Source: an uncultured Collinsella sp. (GTDB lineage: Bacteria; Actinomycetota; Coriobacteriia; Coriobacteriales; Coriobacteriaceae). From it: a DNA stretch of 64,000 bases. The number at the start of each line of letters is the position of its first letter. Positions within the stretch are counted from its first letter, which is position 1. The notes under the pieces were generated by a model that was not told where the DNA came from, searched no databases, and saw nothing but the letters and a program-made list of their open reading frames with translations. The stretch is from assembly GCA_902470365.1 (NCBI GenBank), contig CABRFZ010000001.1, positions 91,399-155,398 on the forward strand, written 5' to 3'. The position numbers were made by a program, and so were the translations under genes. Positions 16,174 to 24,937 of the stretch are shown one piece after another.

Positions 16174-17696
16174 TGGCGTTCGAGACGTTTGCCGTTCACG
16201 CGGCCTGCATCCGCGGCGTCGAGGCGATTCACGTCACGGTCGAGGTCTCGCTTGCCGGTGGCGTTCCGGGCATCCAGATGCTCGGCATTCCGAGTATGGA
16301 GGTGATGGAGTCACGCGGTCGTATTCGCTGCGCGATGCGCTCCGCCGGGTTCGAGATCCCGCGCTCGGGCATTACCGTTAACCTGGCACCCGGCGATATC
16401 CGCAAGACCGGTAGCGGCTTTGACCTGCCCATCGCCATCGCGGTTCTAGCGGCCGATGGGCAGATTCCCCGTGACAACCTCGATCGCTGCCTTATCGCAG
16501 GTGAGCTTGGTCTGGACGGTACGGTGCTTCCCGTCAAGGGCGAGGTGGCGTTTCAGCTGCTGGCTCGCGACATGGGGCTGTCTTTTATCGCCGGCAGGTC
16601 CGACCAGCATGTGCCGCTTGCTGGCGTTGACTGCGGAATTATCGATCATTTGTCTCAGCTTGCTCATGGTATGGGCGATGCCGCGCGGCACTACCTGGAT
16701 TCTGAGGGCGTCGAGGCGACCTTTGAGCCTGAGCTCGACTATGCCGACGTACTGGGGCAGGAAGTCGCTAAACGCGGCATGGCGCTTGCGGCGGCAGGAG
16801 AACTCGGCTTGCTCATGATCGGGTCCCCGGGATCGGGCAAGACGATGCTCGCGCGTCGTATGACCGGCATCCTGCCCGAGCTTTCCGTTGAGGATCAACA
16901 GGAGGCGCTGTGCATCCATTCGGTTTTGGGTGAGAACATTGATGGCTTGTTGGCGGGGCATCGGCCCTTCCGCAGTCCCCATCACAGTATTTCAACGGCG
17001 GGCCTCATTGGCGGAGGACGCCCGGTGCACCCAGGTGAGATCAGCCTTGCTCATGGGGGCGTGCTCTTTTTGGACGAGCTTGCCGAGTTTCCCACGGGCG
17101 TACTGCAGACGCTGCGTCAGCCTATCGAGCGCGGCTACGTGAGGATCGTACGCGTCGATGGGGCTTTTACCTTCCCGTCGCGCTTTCAGCTGCTGGCTGC
17201 GAGCAATCCCTGCCCCTGCGGCTTTTTGGGCGATCGCGAGGTACCGTGTCGCTGCTCGGCGGCGATGGTCGAGCGCTATCGGTCTAAACTGCGCGGTCCT
17301 TTGGCCGACCGTATCGACATGATGATCGATGTGACCCGTCCCGACCCTCAAGTGATTATCGAGGGCGCAGAGGGTATGTCGTCGGCCGAGTTACGTGACT
17401 ACGTTGTGCGCGGTCGCGCTTTTCGCGCTTGGCGCGAATCCCGTATGGACGATGCAGATGCCGAGGCCGAGGATGACGAGACGCGGTCCATTGACGGCGT
17501 CGTTTCGACCTTTGAGCTTGATGATGCTGCCGAGAAATGCGTACTCGGCCTATCCAAACGCACGCATCTCACAGGGCGTGGCATCGTGCGCCTGGTTCGC
17601 ATTGCGCGCACGATCGCAGATGTCGCCGAGAGCGAGCAAGTGACGCAGGACCACGTGCTCGAGGCGGCGATGTACCAGGGAAGGAGGGACCAATGA
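16173..17696 (+). CDS. comM: ComM/YifB Mg-chelatase-like AAA+ ATPase
   Basis: A 507-residue ATPase. The N-terminal Lon-protease-like fold (ETFAVHAACIRGVEAIHVTV) is followed by Walker A GSPGSGKTML at about residues 217-226, Walker B LFLDELAEF, and the zinc-finger-like NPCPCGFLGDREVPCRC. In Vibrio, ComM is a helicase that extends branch migration during transformation; the same role here is inferred. The ATG overlaps the yraN stop (TGATG), and dprA overlaps its end, so the three are coupled. Confidence 0.92.
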   Translation: MAFETFAVHAACIRGVEAIHVTVEVSLAGGVPGIQMLGIPSMEVMESRGRIRCAMRSAGFEIPRSGITVNLAPGDIRKTGSGFDLPIAIAVLAADGQIPRDNLDRCLIAGELGLDGTVLPVKGEVAFQLLARDMGLSFIAGRSDQHVPLAGVDCGIIDHLSQLAHGMGDAARHYLDSEGVEATFEPELDYADVLGQEVAKRGMALAAAGELGLLMIGSPGSGKTMLARRMTGILPELSVEDQQEALCIHSVLGENIDGLLAGHRPFRSPHHSISTAGLIGGGRPVHPGEISLAHGGVLFLDELAEFPTGVLQTLRQPIERGYVRIVRVDGAFTFPSRFQLLAASNPCPCGFLGDREVPCRCSAAMVERYRSKLRGPLADRIDMMIDVTRPDPQVIIEGAEGMSSAELRDYVVRGRAFRAWRESRMDDADAEAEDDETRSIDGVVSTFELDDAAEKCVLGLSKRTHLTGRGIVRLVRIARTIADVAESEQVTQDHVLEAAMYQGRRDQ

Positions 17697-18628
17697 TGGC
17701 CGAGGGGACCTTCGAGCTGCATCCAGGTGATGCGTTGTATCCCGAGACCGTTTTGGAGCTTTCTGATGTACCCCAGACGCTTTATGTGCGCGGCAACCCC
17801 GAGGTGCTTTCGACGCCCGCGCTCTCCATCATCGGCGCGCGCAAGGCCTCGCCGTATGGTCTTGCCGTGGCAGAGCTTGCGGCGAAGGTGGCGGTTGAGG
17901 CGGGAGTGACGGTAGTTTCGGGCGGTGCGGTCGGTTGTGACCAGGCCTCGGGTTGGGCTGCGGTTAACGCCGGCGGCAAACACGTTGTGGTGCTGGGGAC
18001 GGGCGCCGACGTGGTCTACCCGCGTTCGAGCGCGGGGCTGATTACGCGCACGCTTGATACGGGTGGCGCGGTCGTGTCGATCTCTCCGTGGGGCATGGGT
18101 CCGCGCAAGTTCGCCTTTCCGCGCCGCAATCGCGTGATCGCGGCCCTGTCGCAAGCCCTCTTTGTATCCGAGGCGGGTATGCCTTCCGGGACGTTTTCTA
18201 CAGCCGAGGCTGCTATGGATTTGGGGCGCGAACTTCTTGCCGTGCCGGGGTCGATCCTATCGCCCGAGTCGCGTGGCACGAATTACCTCATTGCGAACGG
18301 TGCCTGCTGCATCGTCGACGAGGAATCTATCGAGATGGCTATCTCACGCATCTACGGAACCCTGCGCTACTCGCGCCCCGATGCTCCCGGCATTGCCGAC
18401 CTGGATCCAACGCAGCAGACCGTGATGCATGCGCTCATCGCCTCTCCGCTCAAGGTCGACGACATCGCGGCGCTCGTCTCGCTCGATGCTGTCGGCGTAC
18501 TCAAACTCTTGGGTTCGCTTGAACTCGAGGGTCTTATCGAGCGCATGATGGATGGAAGGTATGCGCCCTCCAAGTTTGCCCTTCACGCCCAGACACCCTT
18601 CGGTCACAATGGAAAACGTGTCAATTAG
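17693..18628 (+). CDS. dprA: DNA processing protein DprA
   Basis: DprA protects incoming single-stranded DNA and loads RecA during transformation. The Rossmann-like core is clear: SIIGARKASPYGLAVAELAA, SGGAVGCDQASGWAAV, VVLGTGADVVYPRSS, FPRRNRVIAALSQALFVSEA and AVPGSILSPESRGTNYLI. The C terminus (LDPTQQTVMHALIASPLK and on) looks like the winged-helix DprA domain. At 311 residues, it lacks the N-terminal SAM-like domain of longer forms. The first of two adjacent ATG codons overlaps the comM stop, with GGAAGGAGGG upstream. Confidence 0.94.
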   Translation: MMAEGTFELHPGDALYPETVLELSDVPQTLYVRGNPEVLSTPALSIIGARKASPYGLAVAELAAKVAVEAGVTVVSGGAVGCDQASGWAAVNAGGKHVVVLGTGADVVYPRSSAGLITRTLDTGGAVVSISPWGMGPRKFAFPRRNRVIAALSQALFVSEAGMPSGTFSTAEAAMDLGRELLAVPGSILSPESRGTNYLIANGACCIVDEESIEMAISRIYGTLRYSRPDAPGIADLDPTQQTVMHALIASPLKVDDIAALVSLDAVGVLKLLGSLELEGLIERMMDGRYAPSKFALHAQTPFGHNGKRVN

Positions 18629-18642
18629 AAAGGTGTTTGCAG

Positions 18643-19980
18643 ATGCAGTTCGATCAGGTGACGGTTATCGGTGGCGGTCTGGCGGGTTCGGAGTGCGCGA
18701 TCCAGCTTGCAGACCGCGGGTTTGCCGTAAAGCTGTGCGAGATGCGCCCCCAGGTGAGCTCCCCGGCCCACCATACCGATCATCTGGCAGAGCTCGTCTG
18801 CTCCAATTCGTTTAAGTCGACCCGTCCGGATTCCGCGGCTGGTTTGCTGAAAGCTGAGCTTGAGCGCATGGGTTCAGTCCTGCTCGATTGCGCCCATCGC
18901 GCGGCTGTTCCCGCCGGCGGTGCCCTGGCGGTCGACCGCGTCAAGTTTTCCGAGCTTGTCGAGGCCGAGGTTGCCGCTCGTCCCAATATCGAGGTCGTGC
19001 ACGGCGAGGTCACGCAGATTCCCGAGGGTCACGTGGTCATTGCCGCGGGCCCGCTGTGTTCACCGGCGCTGAGCGAAGAGGTCATGAAGCTCGTCGGTGG
19101 CGACGCCCTTGCGTTCTTCGATGCCGCGGCGCCGATCGTCGATGCCTCCACGCTCGATATGGACGTGCTGTTCTCGCAGTCGCGCTACGAGGAGCAGGGG
19201 AGCGGCGACTATCTCAACGCTCCGCTCAACAAGGAGGAGTACGAGGCCTTTATCGAGGCGCTTACCACGGCCGACCGCGTGGTGCTCAAAGACTTTGAGG
19301 GCGGCGATCTGTTCCAGGCCTGCCAGCCTGCCGAGGAAGTTGCGCGCACCGGCAAGGACGCCATTCGCTTTGGCGCCATGAAGCCCGTCGGCCTCACCGA
19401 CCCGCGTACCGGACGTCGCCCCTGGGCGGCGATTCAGCTGCGTGCCGAGAACAAGGAGAAGACCGCCTATAACCTGGTGGGCTTCCAGACCAACTTGACC
19501 TTTGGCGAGCAGAAGCGCGTCTTCCATATGGTGCCAGGCCTGGAGAACGCTGAGTTCTTCCGCTACGGTGTCATGCACCGCAATACCTTTGTCGACGCCC
19601 CGCACGTGCTCGATGGCACCTTTGCCGTGCCCGGTACCGGCGTGCGTCTGGCCGGTCAGATCACCGGTACCGAGGGATACATGGAAGCCGTGGCGACAGG
19701 TCTGCTCGCGGCGCTCAACACCTATGCCGAGGCTATCGGTGCCGCGGGCGTCGAGTTGCCGCGTGTGGGTGCCCTGGGTGCGCTCGTGGGCTATGCGACC
19801 GATCCTGCCACCGTGGGCTATCAGCCTATGCATGTCAACTTTGGCCTGGTGCCGCCACTCGAAGATGGTAAGCGCCGCAGCAAGCGCGACCGCTACCAGG
19901 CCTATGCGGACCGTGCGCTCGAGGCCCTCGATGCCTACTTGGCCACGCGTTCCGACTTGTTTGGAGGCGACCGGTCATAG
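18643..19980 (+). CDS. trmFO: folate-dependent tRNA m5U54 methyltransferase TrmFO
   Basis: It forms 5-methyluridine at position 54 of tRNA using methylenetetrahydrofolate and FAD. The dinucleotide-binding motif IGGGLAGSECA starts at about residue 9. CEMRPQVSSPAHHT, NSFKSTRPDSAAGLLKAEL and TGTEGYMEAVATGL are family hallmarks. The 445 residues are full length. The ATG at 18643 has AAAGGTG upstream; a TTG six bases earlier is an alternative. The typical order dprA-(topA)-trmFO-xerC is kept without topA. Confidence 0.95.
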   Translation: MQFDQVTVIGGGLAGSECAIQLADRGFAVKLCEMRPQVSSPAHHTDHLAELVCSNSFKSTRPDSAAGLLKAELERMGSVLLDCAHRAAVPAGGALAVDRVKFSELVEAEVAARPNIEVVHGEVTQIPEGHVVIAAGPLCSPALSEEVMKLVGGDALAFFDAAAPIVDASTLDMDVLFSQSRYEEQGSGDYLNAPLNKEEYEAFIEALTTADRVVLKDFEGGDLFQACQPAEEVARTGKDAIRFGAMKPVGLTDPRTGRRPWAAIQLRAENKEKTAYNLVGFQTNLTFGEQKRVFHMVPGLENAEFFRYGVMHRNTFVDAPHVLDGTFAVPGTGVRLAGQITGTEGYMEAVATGLLAALNTYAEAIGAAGVELPRVGALGALVGYATDPATVGYQPMHVNFGLVPPLEDGKRRSKRDRYQAYADRALEALDAYLATRSDLFGGDRS

Positions 19981-20897
19981 CCTTTGACCTGTACGACACC
20001 GTCGACTCTTTTATCGCCTATATCGCACGCGTTGAGGGGCTTTCTCCCAACACGGTGACGGCCTATGGCTCGAGACTGGAGCGCTTTGCTGCCTGGTGCG
20101 AGCGCGAGGATATTGATGCTTTCGCTGCCGACGTGCGCACCATTCGTCGCTATCTTGCTGAGCTTTCGCGTGAGCAGGTGGCTCCCCGAACGCTTGCGGC
20201 GCACCTGTCGGCTATCCGATCTCTCTATCGCTGGATGGCTGCCGAGGGGATTGTCGAGGGCGATGCGGTCTCGGCGATCGCGTCGCCCAAGCTGCCGCGT
20301 GACCTGCCGGGCGTCCTTACGACCCAGCAGGTCGAGGCGCTGCTCAAGACGCCTGATACCTCAACACCCGCGGGACTGCGCGATGCGGCGATGCTCGAGT
20401 TGCTCTATGCCTCGGGTGCCCGCATCTCAGAGCTTGCGGCGCTCAATGTGGAATCCATCTCATGGTCCGAGCGAACGCTGCGACTTTGGGGCAAGGGGAG
20501 CAAGGAGCGTATCGTCCCTCTGTATCGTCGTGCGCTCGATGTGACGCGTCTCTATATTGAGGAGGGGAGGCCGGAGTTGCTCGCTCAGGCAAAGCGCCGT
20601 GACCCCGCTACCGGGCCGCATCCGCTGCTTATATCGGCGCGCGGCAATCGCATGAGTGCCGCCATGCTCAGGCGGCGGTTCCATACGCTGGCGACGCTCG
20701 CCGGCATTCCGGCCGACATTGCCCCGCATGCGATGCGCCATACCTTTGCGACCGACTTGCTCGAGGGCGGTGCGGACCTGCGCTCGGTTCAAGAGCTGCT
20801 AGGTCATGCGAGCCTGTCCACGACGCAGATCTACACGCATCTCACGCCCGATCGGCTCAAACGTGCCGTGGCTCAAGCCCATCCCCGCGGCGAATAG
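19977..20897 (+). CDS. xerC: Xer-type tyrosine recombinase, start codon not canonical
   Basis: This is a XerC/D-like recombinase expected to resolve chromosome dimers. Catalytic residues are visible: Arg in SGARISEL (about 147), Lys in LWGKGSKER, His/Arg in HAMRHTF (about 251), HASLS and Tyr in IYTHL. The frame encodes the normal N-terminal core-binding domain from AFDLYDTVDSFIAYIARVEG (19980 on), but no ATG, GTG or TTG precedes it. The only such codon is GTG at 20055, which would remove about 26 conserved residues. An ATA at 19977, overlapping the trmFO stop and nine bases after GGAGG, is the best placed start; CTG at 19989 is another. The symbol follows its position after trmFO. Confidence 0.85.
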   Translation: MAFDLYDTVDSFIAYIARVEGLSPNTVTAYGSRLERFAAWCEREDIDAFAADVRTIRRYLAELSREQVAPRTLAAHLSAIRSLYRWMAAEGIVEGDAVSAIASPKLPRDLPGVLTTQQVEALLKTPDTSTPAGLRDAAMLELLYASGARISELAALNVESISWSERTLRLWGKGSKERIVPLYRRALDVTRLYIEEGRPELLAQAKRRDPATGPHPLLISARGNRMSAAMLRRRFHTLATLAGIPADIAPHAMRHTFATDLLEGGADLRSVQELLGHASLSTTQIYTHLTPDRLKRAVAQAHPRGE

Positions 20898-20946
20898 TGG
20901 CTGGGACGTCCCGCGCCGCACTCAGGTGTGTGGTTTTGATTGCGGG

Positions 20947-20975
20947 TTGGCAGGAAGATGCATTCCTGCTATCAT
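20947..20975 (+). promoter_or_regulatory. promoter of rpsB-tsf
   Basis: TTGGCA (20947-20952), a 17-base spacer and TATCAT (20970-20975), with an extended -10 TGC directly before it. This is the best promoter match in the window. It leaves a leader of about 135 bases before rpsB, which contains small hairpins such as GTTGC/GCAAC near 20995. Confidence 0.65.
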
Positions 20976-21116
20976 TCATCGGGTTGCTTCACGGCAACAT
21001 GTTTTTATCACGCACGCGCGGCTACTTCATACCGTGGTGCCCGGGCTTTGGTAGCACATGTCCGGGTTGGTTTTGGAGGATGACCCCGCGCGGAGGCAAA
21101 CCACAGGAGGTTTAAC

Positions 21117-21845
21117 ATGGCTACCAAGATTAATATCCGCACCCTGCTCGAGGCCGGCTGCCACTTCGGTCACCAGACCCGTCGCTGGAACCCCAAGATG
21201 AAGCCGTTCATCTTCGGTGAGCGCAACGGCATCTACATCCTCGACCTCAAGCAGACCATCCTCGACGCCGACCAGGCCTACACCTTCGTCAAGAACGTCG
21301 CCAAGGGCGGCAACGTGCTGTTCGTCGGCACCAAGAAGCAGGCTCAGGAGGCCGTCAAGAACGCTGCTGAGCGCGCCAACATGCCTTACATCAACCAGCG
21401 TTGGCTCGGCGGCATGCTGACCAACTTCGTCACCATCCGCTCCCGCATCAACCGCATGGAGGAGCTCGAGGCCATGGTCGAGGACGGACGCATGGCTGTT
21501 CTGCCCAAGAAGGAGCAGGCTGTTCTCGGCAAGGAGCTCACCAAGCTCCAGACCAACCTCGGTGGCGCCCGCGACATGAAGGGTCTGCCCCAGGCTCTCT
21601 TCGTCATCGACACCAAGCGCGAGGAGAACGCCATCAAGGAGGCTCAGCGCCTGAACATCCCCGTCGTCGCCCTGATCGACACCAACTCCGATCCCGACGA
21701 GGTCGAGTACGGCATCCCCTGCAACGATGACGCTATCTCCGCTGTCACCCTTATGTGCGAGCTCATGGCTGACGCCTGCCTCGCTGGCTCCGGCAAGGAG
21801 CAGGTCTCCGAGGCCGAGATGGCCGCCGAGCCCAAGGCCGAGTAA
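21117..21845 (+). CDS. rpsB: 30S ribosomal protein S2
   Basis: A 242-residue S2. Conserved blocks are [55 protein letters not shown] and [20 protein letters not shown], then [11 protein letters not shown]. The ATG has ACAGGAGGT upstream, one of the strongest ribosome-binding sites here. It is co-transcribed with tsf. Codon use is strongly biased, as expected for a highly expressed gene. Confidence 0.98.
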   Translation: MATKINIRTLLEAGCHFGHQTRRWNPKMKPFIFGERNGIYILDLKQTILDADQAYTFVKNVAKGGNVLFVGTKKQAQEAVKNAAERANMPYINQRWLGGMLTNFVTIRSRINRMEELEAMVEDGRMAVLPKKEQAVLGKELTKLQTNLGGARDMKGLPQALFVIDTKREENAIKEAQRLNIPVVALIDTNSDPDEVEYGIPCNDDAISAVTLMCELMADACLAGSGKEQVSEAEMAAEPKAE

Positions 21846-21890
21846 ATCAGTCTTAGTTAATTCTTTTTCATCTCTTTGAAAGGAACCACA

Positions 21891-22760
21891 ATGGCCCAGA
21901 TTACCGCCGCTATGGTCAAGCAGCTCCGCGAGATGACCGACTCCCCGATGATGGAGTGCAAGAAGGCTCTCGTCGAGGCTGACGGCGACATGGACGCCGC
22001 TGTCGACGTTCTGCGTAAGAACGGCCTTGCCAAGGCTGCCAAGAAGGCTGGCCGTGAGACCAACGAGGGCGCTGTCGCCGCGTTCGTCTCCGAGGATGGC
22101 AAGACCGGCGCTCTGCTCGAGCTCTCCTGCGAGACCGACTTCGTTGGCTCTAACGCCAAGTTCACCGGCTTTGCTTCCAAGGTCGCTGAGGTTGTCGCTA
22201 CCACCGAGCCTGCTGACGTCGACGCTCTGCTCGAGAAGCCGATGGGCGAGGAGACCGTTTCCTCCGAGCTCACCGAGATGATTCACATCATGGGCGAGAA
22301 CATGAAGATCTCCCGCTTCGCTGCCCGCAAGGCTGAGAACGGCGCGCTCGCTTCTTACATCCACATGGGTGGTAAGATCGGCGTCCTCGTCGAGTTCGCC
22401 TTCGAGAAGGCTGAGACCGCTCAGGCTGAATCCTTCAAGACCTTCGCTCACGACGTTGCCCTTCAGGTTGCCGCCGTCGCCCCGATCTGCGCTACCCGCG
22501 ATCAGGTTCCGGCCGAGACCGTCGAGCACGAGAAGCAGATCTACATGGCCCAGGCTGCCGAGTCCGGCAAGCCCGAGGCTATTCAGGAGAAGATGGCTGT
22601 CGGCCGTCTGGAGAAGTTCTACAAGCAGTCCGTGCTCACCGAGCAGGAGTTCATCAAGGACAGCTCCCTCACCATCAAGAAGTACGCTGAGCAGGTCTCC
22701 AAGGAGCTCGGCGACACCATTACCGTCGTTGCCTTCGACCGTCTGGTCCGTGGCGAGTAA
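21891..22760 (+). CDS. tsf: elongation factor Ts
   Basis: EF-Ts exchanges GDP for GTP on EF-Tu. The N-terminal UBA-like segment (MVKQLREMTDSPMMECKKAL) is followed by the core with SCETDFVGSNAKF, the TDFV motif that contacts EF-Tu. The 289 residues are full length. The ATG at 21891 has AAAGGA upstream; an upstream TTG at 21876 lies ahead of that site and is rejected. Confidence 0.98.
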   Translation: MAQITAAMVKQLREMTDSPMMECKKALVEADGDMDAAVDVLRKNGLAKAAKKAGRETNEGAVAAFVSEDGKTGALLELSCETDFVGSNAKFTGFASKVAEVVATTEPADVDALLEKPMGEETVSSELTEMIHIMGENMKISRFAARKAENGALASYIHMGGKIGVLVEFAFEKAETAQAESFKTFAHDVALQVAAVAPICATRDQVPAETVEHEKQIYMAQAAESGKPEAIQEKMAVGRLEKFYKQSVLTEQEFIKDSSLTIKKYAEQVSKELGDTITVVAFDRLVRGE

Positions 22761-22784
22761 ATAAGCTCTTGTAGCTGGTAATGA

Positions 22785-22841
22785 GCAGGCTGTGGGTTTT
22801 ACTCACAGCCTGCTTTTTCATGGCTCTTCTTAGAGCCTTTG
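22785..22841 (+). terminator. terminator after tsf, with a second small hairpin
   Basis: GCAGGCTGTG pairs with CACAGCCTGC and is followed by five T (22814-22818). A second perfect hairpin, GGCTCT-TCTT-AGAGCC (22822-22837), ends in TTT. Just after it, TATCAT at 22843-22848 may be a weak -10 box for pyrH. Confidence 0.8.
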
Positions 22842-22877
22842 ATATCATATTGAGAGTCTAATTAAAGGAGGATCGAT

Positions 22878-23600
22878 TTGTCCGACATCCGATATAAACG
22901 CGTGCTTCTTAAGCTTTCCGGCGAAGCACTGATGGGCGACGGCCAATATGGCATCGACCCCAAGGTTACCGACCATCTTGCCAAGCAGGTCAAGGAGCTG
23001 CTCGCCGTTGGCCATGAGGTCGGCGTCGTTGTCGGCGGCGGCAATATTTTCCGCGGCATGGCCGGCGCTGCCGGTGGCATGGAGCGTGCTCAGGCCGACT
23101 ACATGGGCATGCTGGCAACCGTTATGAATGCGCTCGCCCTGCAGGATGCCTTCGAGCACAACGATGTTCCCTGCCGCGTGATGAGCGCTATCCAGATGAA
23201 TGAGATCTGCGAGCCCTATATTCGCCGTCGCGCCATCAACCACCTTTCCAAGGGCAGCGTCGTTATTTTTGCCGCCGGTTCGGGCAATCCGTACTTTACG
23301 ACCGACACCGCCGCGGCTCTTCGTGCCTGCGAGATCGGTGCCGAGATCCTGATTAAGGCCACCAAGGTTGACGGCATCTACGACAAGGATCCCGTCAAGT
23401 GCGCCGATGCCGTCCGTTTTGACAAGATTACCTATCACGAGGTTCTCGTTCGCGGTCTGCAGGTTATGGATTCCACGGCTACGGCACTGTGCCAGGATAA
23501 CCGTATGCCGATTTTGGTCCTCAACATCGATGGCGAGGACACCGTCAAGCGCGCGCTTTCGGGTGAGCCCGTCGGCACGCTCGTCTATCAGGAGGATTAA
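22878..23600 (+). CDS. pyrH: UMP kinase
   Basis: PyrH phosphorylates UMP to UDP. Motifs: [15 protein letters not shown] at the start, [26 protein letters not shown] [15 protein letters not shown], and [13 protein letters not shown]. The 240 residues match the hexameric bacterial enzyme. The start is TTG with AAAGGAGG eight bases upstream. frr begins two bases after the stop. Confidence 0.97.
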   Translation: MSDIRYKRVLLKLSGEALMGDGQYGIDPKVTDHLAKQVKELLAVGHEVGVVVGGGNIFRGMAGAAGGMERAQADYMGMLATVMNALALQDAFEHNDVPCRVMSAIQMNEICEPYIRRRAINHLSKGSVVIFAAGSGNPYFTTDTAAALRACEIGAEILIKATKVDGIYDKDPVKCADAVRFDKITYHEVLVRGLQVMDSTATALCQDNRMPILVLNIDGEDTVKRALSGEPVGTLVYQED

Positions 23601-23602
23601 GC

Positions 23603-24139
23603 ATGGCAGAGAACATCACCGCCCACATGGAAAAGTCGCTCGAGTCCCTCAAGCACAACTTCTCCAAGGTCCGTACCGGCCGCGCTAACGCCAACATTCT
23701 TTCTGATATCTCGGTCGATTACTACGGCGTTCCCACGCCGGTTACCCAGGTTGCCGCCGTTAAGACCCCCGAGGCTCACATGCTGCTCATCGAGCCCTGG
23801 GACAAGGCGCTCGTCAACGCTATCGTGAAGGCTATCAGCGCTTCCGATCTGGGCATTACTCCCAACTCTGACGGTACCGTCGTGCGCCTGCCGTTCCCGG
23901 CTCCCACCGAGGAGCGTCGTCGCGAGCTCGTCAAGGAGTGCCGCGAGTATGCCGAGCAGGCCAAGGTTTCCATCCGCAACATCCGTCGTGACTTTAACAA
24001 CAAGCTCGAGCGCGACGAGGAGCTCACCGAGGACGATGTCCGTCGCGAGCAGGCCAAGGTCCAGAAGCATACCGATGAGTATGTTGCCAAGGTCGAGGAG
24101 CTTCTGAAGGAAAAAGAAGCCGAGGTCATGGAGATCTAA
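23603..24139 (+). CDS. frr: ribosome recycling factor
   Basis: RRF splits post-termination ribosomes with EF-G. The 178 residues carry the family blocks LKHNFSKVRTGRANANIL, DYYGVPTPVTQVA, PWDKALVNAIVKAI, NSDGTVVRLPFPAPTEERR and VSIRNIRRDFNNKL. It is a few residues shorter than E. coli RRF but complete. It lies between pyrH and uppS in the standard order. Confidence 0.98.
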   Translation: MAENITAHMEKSLESLKHNFSKVRTGRANANILSDISVDYYGVPTPVTQVAAVKTPEAHMLLIEPWDKALVNAIVKAISASDLGITPNSDGTVVRLPFPAPTEERRRELVKECREYAEQAKVSIRNIRRDFNNKLERDEELTEDDVRREQAKVQKHTDEYVAKVEELLKEKEAEVMEI

Positions 24140-24140
24140 G

Positions 24141-24935
24141 GTGCAATACGACGAGAACAAACTGGTCGAGTACTTTGCCGACGCCCCTGCGGGCGTCGGT
24201 TTTTCCGACCTTGACCTCAATAAGATCCCGCATCATATCTCGTGCATCATGGACGGTAACGGTCGTTGGGCCACGGCTCGCGGTCTTGCCCGCACCGAGG
24301 GCCACAAGGCCGGTATCGTCTCCCTGCGCGAGATCATTACCGCATGCGTGCGCTTGGGCGTCGACGTGCTTTCGGCCTATGCGTTTTCCACCGAAAACTG
24401 GAATCGTCCACAGCACGAGGTCAACGTTTTGATGCATCTGTTTGCCAAGACGTTTATCGATGAGCTGCCGCTGCTTAAGCGCGAAAACGTGCGCGTTGTC
24501 TTTTTGGGCGATATTTCCGCACTGCCCAAGAAGACCCGCGATGTCTTTGAGCGCGGTCTTGCCGAGTGTGCCGACCACACCGGCATGACGCTGGCGCTTG
24601 CCGTCAATTACGGCGCCCGTGCCGAGATCACCCGTGCCGTCCGTCAGATTGCGCTCGACGCCGCTGCCGGCAAGGTCGACCCTGCCGCCATCGACGATGA
24701 TATGGTTGCCTCGCACCTCTACACCGCTGGGCTGCCCGACCCGGAGCTTGTGATTCGCACTTCCGGCGAGCTTCGCCTTTCGAACTATCTGCTGTGGCAG
24801 GTTGCCTATTCTGAGTTTTATGTCACCGATACCTATTGGCCCGACTTTGATCGTTGGGGTCTTGTCGACGCCATTTTGGCCTACCAGGGCCGCGACCGTA
24901 GGTTTGGTGGACTGAGCAAGACCGAGGAGGCTTAA
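24141..24935 (+). CDS. uppS: isoprenyl transferase (undecaprenyl diphosphate synthase)
   Basis: It makes the C55 carrier lipid precursor for cell-wall synthesis by cis-condensation of IPP. Motifs: IMDGNGRWATARG with the catalytic Asp, GHKAG, YAFSTENWNRP, ALAVNYGARAEI and the C-terminal DPELVIRTSGELRLSNYLLW with the IPP-binding arginines. The 264 residues are usual. The start is GTG one base after the frr stop, so translation is coupled. Confidence 0.96.
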   Translation: MQYDENKLVEYFADAPAGVGFSDLDLNKIPHHISCIMDGNGRWATARGLARTEGHKAGIVSLREIITACVRLGVDVLSAYAFSTENWNRPQHEVNVLMHLFAKTFIDELPLLKRENVRVVFLGDISALPKKTRDVFERGLAECADHTGMTLALAVNYGARAEITRAVRQIALDAAAGKVDPAAIDDDMVASHLYTAGLPDPELVIRTSGELRLSNYLLWQVAYSEFYVTDTYWPDFDRWGLVDAILAYQGRDRRFGGLSKTEEA

Positions 24936-24937
24936 TC

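Noticed and set aside
18552..18815. Small plus-strand frame across the dprA-trmFO junction
   Set aside because: It overlaps the real dprA end and trmFO start in another frame and has no ribosome-binding site or family similarity.
21027..22529. A 500-codon minus-strand frame opposite rpsB and tsf
   Set aside because: It is a shadow of two highly expressed genes; the translation is Leu/Gly/Asp/Val-rich without family features.
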